Assembly (NCBI RefSeq): GCF_025666195.1
Contig: NZ_CP102592.1
Location: 2,914,001 to 2,978,000, forward strand
Direction: 5' to 3'
Origin: Xanthomonas sp. CFBP 8443
Lineage (GTDB): Bacteria; Pseudomonadota; Gammaproteobacteria; Xanthomonadales; Xanthomonadaceae
Length of the DNA stretch: 64,000 bases
Shown here in pieces: positions 63,676 through 64,000 of this stretch. Below the pieces are notes generated by a model. That model ran no database searches. It worked only from the letters and a program-made list of their open reading frames with translations, and was not told where the DNA came from. The position numbers were made by a program, and so were the translations under genes. Numbering within the stretch: position 1 is the first letter of the stretch; every line of letters starts with the position of its first letter.

Positions 63676-64000
63676 ATGCCCGATACGCTTCCCCACCCCG
63701 TCAGCCACAGCGTGGACATCAAGCACAGCCGCTTCCTGGCCCACGCGGCGCCGATCGCCGACGCCGGCGCGGCGCTGGCGTTCGTGCAGCAGGTCGCGGT
63801 GGCCGACGCCACCCACAACTGCTGGGCCTACCGGTTCGGCGACGACTACCGCTCCAGCGACGACGGCGAACCGGCCGGCACCGCCGGCCGGCCGATCCTG
63901 GCGGCGATCGACGGCCAGGGCTTCGACCGCGTGGCGGTGGTGGTCACGCGCTGGTACGGCGGCATCAAGCTCGGCGCCGGCGGCCTGGTCCGCGCCTACG
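63676..64000 (+). CDS. YigZ/IMPACT family protein, partial
   Basis: The first 108 codons run to the window edge. DATHNCWAYRFGDD, DDGEPAGTAGRPIL and VVVTRWYGGIKLGAGGLVRAY are the hallmark blocks of the YigZ (UPF0029) family. Function is unsettled; related domains act in translation control. The ATG at 63667 three codons earlier is equally possible, and TAGAAT just upstream may be a -10 box. Confidence 0.9.
   Translation, partial: MPDTLPHPVSHSVDIKHSRFLAHAAPIADAGAALAFVQQVAVADATHNCWAYRFGDDYRSSDDGEPAGTAGRPILAAIDGQGFDRVAVVVTRWYGGIKLGAGGLVRAY

Overview
The window is very GC-rich, densely coding bacterial chromosome. Several things point to Xanthomonadaceae, most probably Xanthomonas: a tryptophan-to-NAD kynurenine pathway (kynU, kmo), MetH split into two genes, an HpaR1/YtrA-type regulator operon, a SlyX ending in the proline-rich tail usual for this group, and dense GTAG/GTGG-headed REP palindromes. 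This assignment is inference from gene content; no rRNA or tRNA gene is visible, and there is no prophage, plasmid or transposase gene.

Layout. 0-5.7 kb: kynureninase and kynurenine monooxygenase, exonuclease I with an overlapping DUF2461 gene, and a DUF2939 protein. 5.65-6.65 kb: REP-rich spacer holding a tandem array with an exact 134-bp period. 6.7-14.9 kb (minus): aminopropyltransferase-like protein, 5'-nucleotidase, NAD kinase and a giant NAD-glutamate dehydrogenase. 15.1-20.2 kb (plus): tetR and a two-gene RND efflux operon without an outer-membrane channel, closed by a bidirectional terminator. 20.4-21.5 kb (minus): acyl-CoA dehydrogenase. 21.6-26.7 kb (plus): a SahR-like ArsR/methyltransferase regulator translationally coupled to the two MetH halves; repeat elements have become part of the coding sequence here. 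26.7-28.8 kb: an SDR protein, a duplicated TCTCCC-type element and an outer-membrane beta-barrel candidate.

28.9-35.1 kb (minus): OafA-type acyltransferase, DUF2058 protein with an Arg/Gly-rich insert, SlyX, UDP-glucose dehydrogenase, FKBP isomerase and an exported glutathione peroxidase. 35.2-39.7 kb (plus): a compact YtrA-type operon (small exported peptide, GntR repressor, ABC ATPase, ABC permease, GSGD-repeat protein, two lipoproteins) behind a promoter with a dyad over its -10 box. 40.2-49.2 kb: fumC, a DUF3829 lipoprotein, purB, a DUF3060 lipoprotein facing an OmpA-domain protein, a uL16-type arginine hydroxylase and a GNAT fusion. 49.3-55.1 kb: the full 2-oxoglutarate dehydrogenase set sucA-sucB-lpdA, followed by a LOG-family gene. 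55.9-57.0 kb: gene-free spacer with REPs, an octamer repeat and a set of long hairpins. 57.0-64.0 kb: GAF-GAF-GGDEF-EAL protein, an ECF sigma/anti-sigma pair, an exported alpha/beta hydrolase and the start of a YigZ/IMPACT gene.

The gene content is mostly core metabolism (NAD, methionine cycle, TCA cycle, purines), envelope proteins and signalling. The least ordinary signals are in the repeats: inverted-repeat elements have entered metH, supply codons or stop codons to several genes, and abut start codons where no Shine-Dalgarno is visible. Large open frames antisense to gdhB, the RND genes and metH are GC-driven shadows and are not listed.
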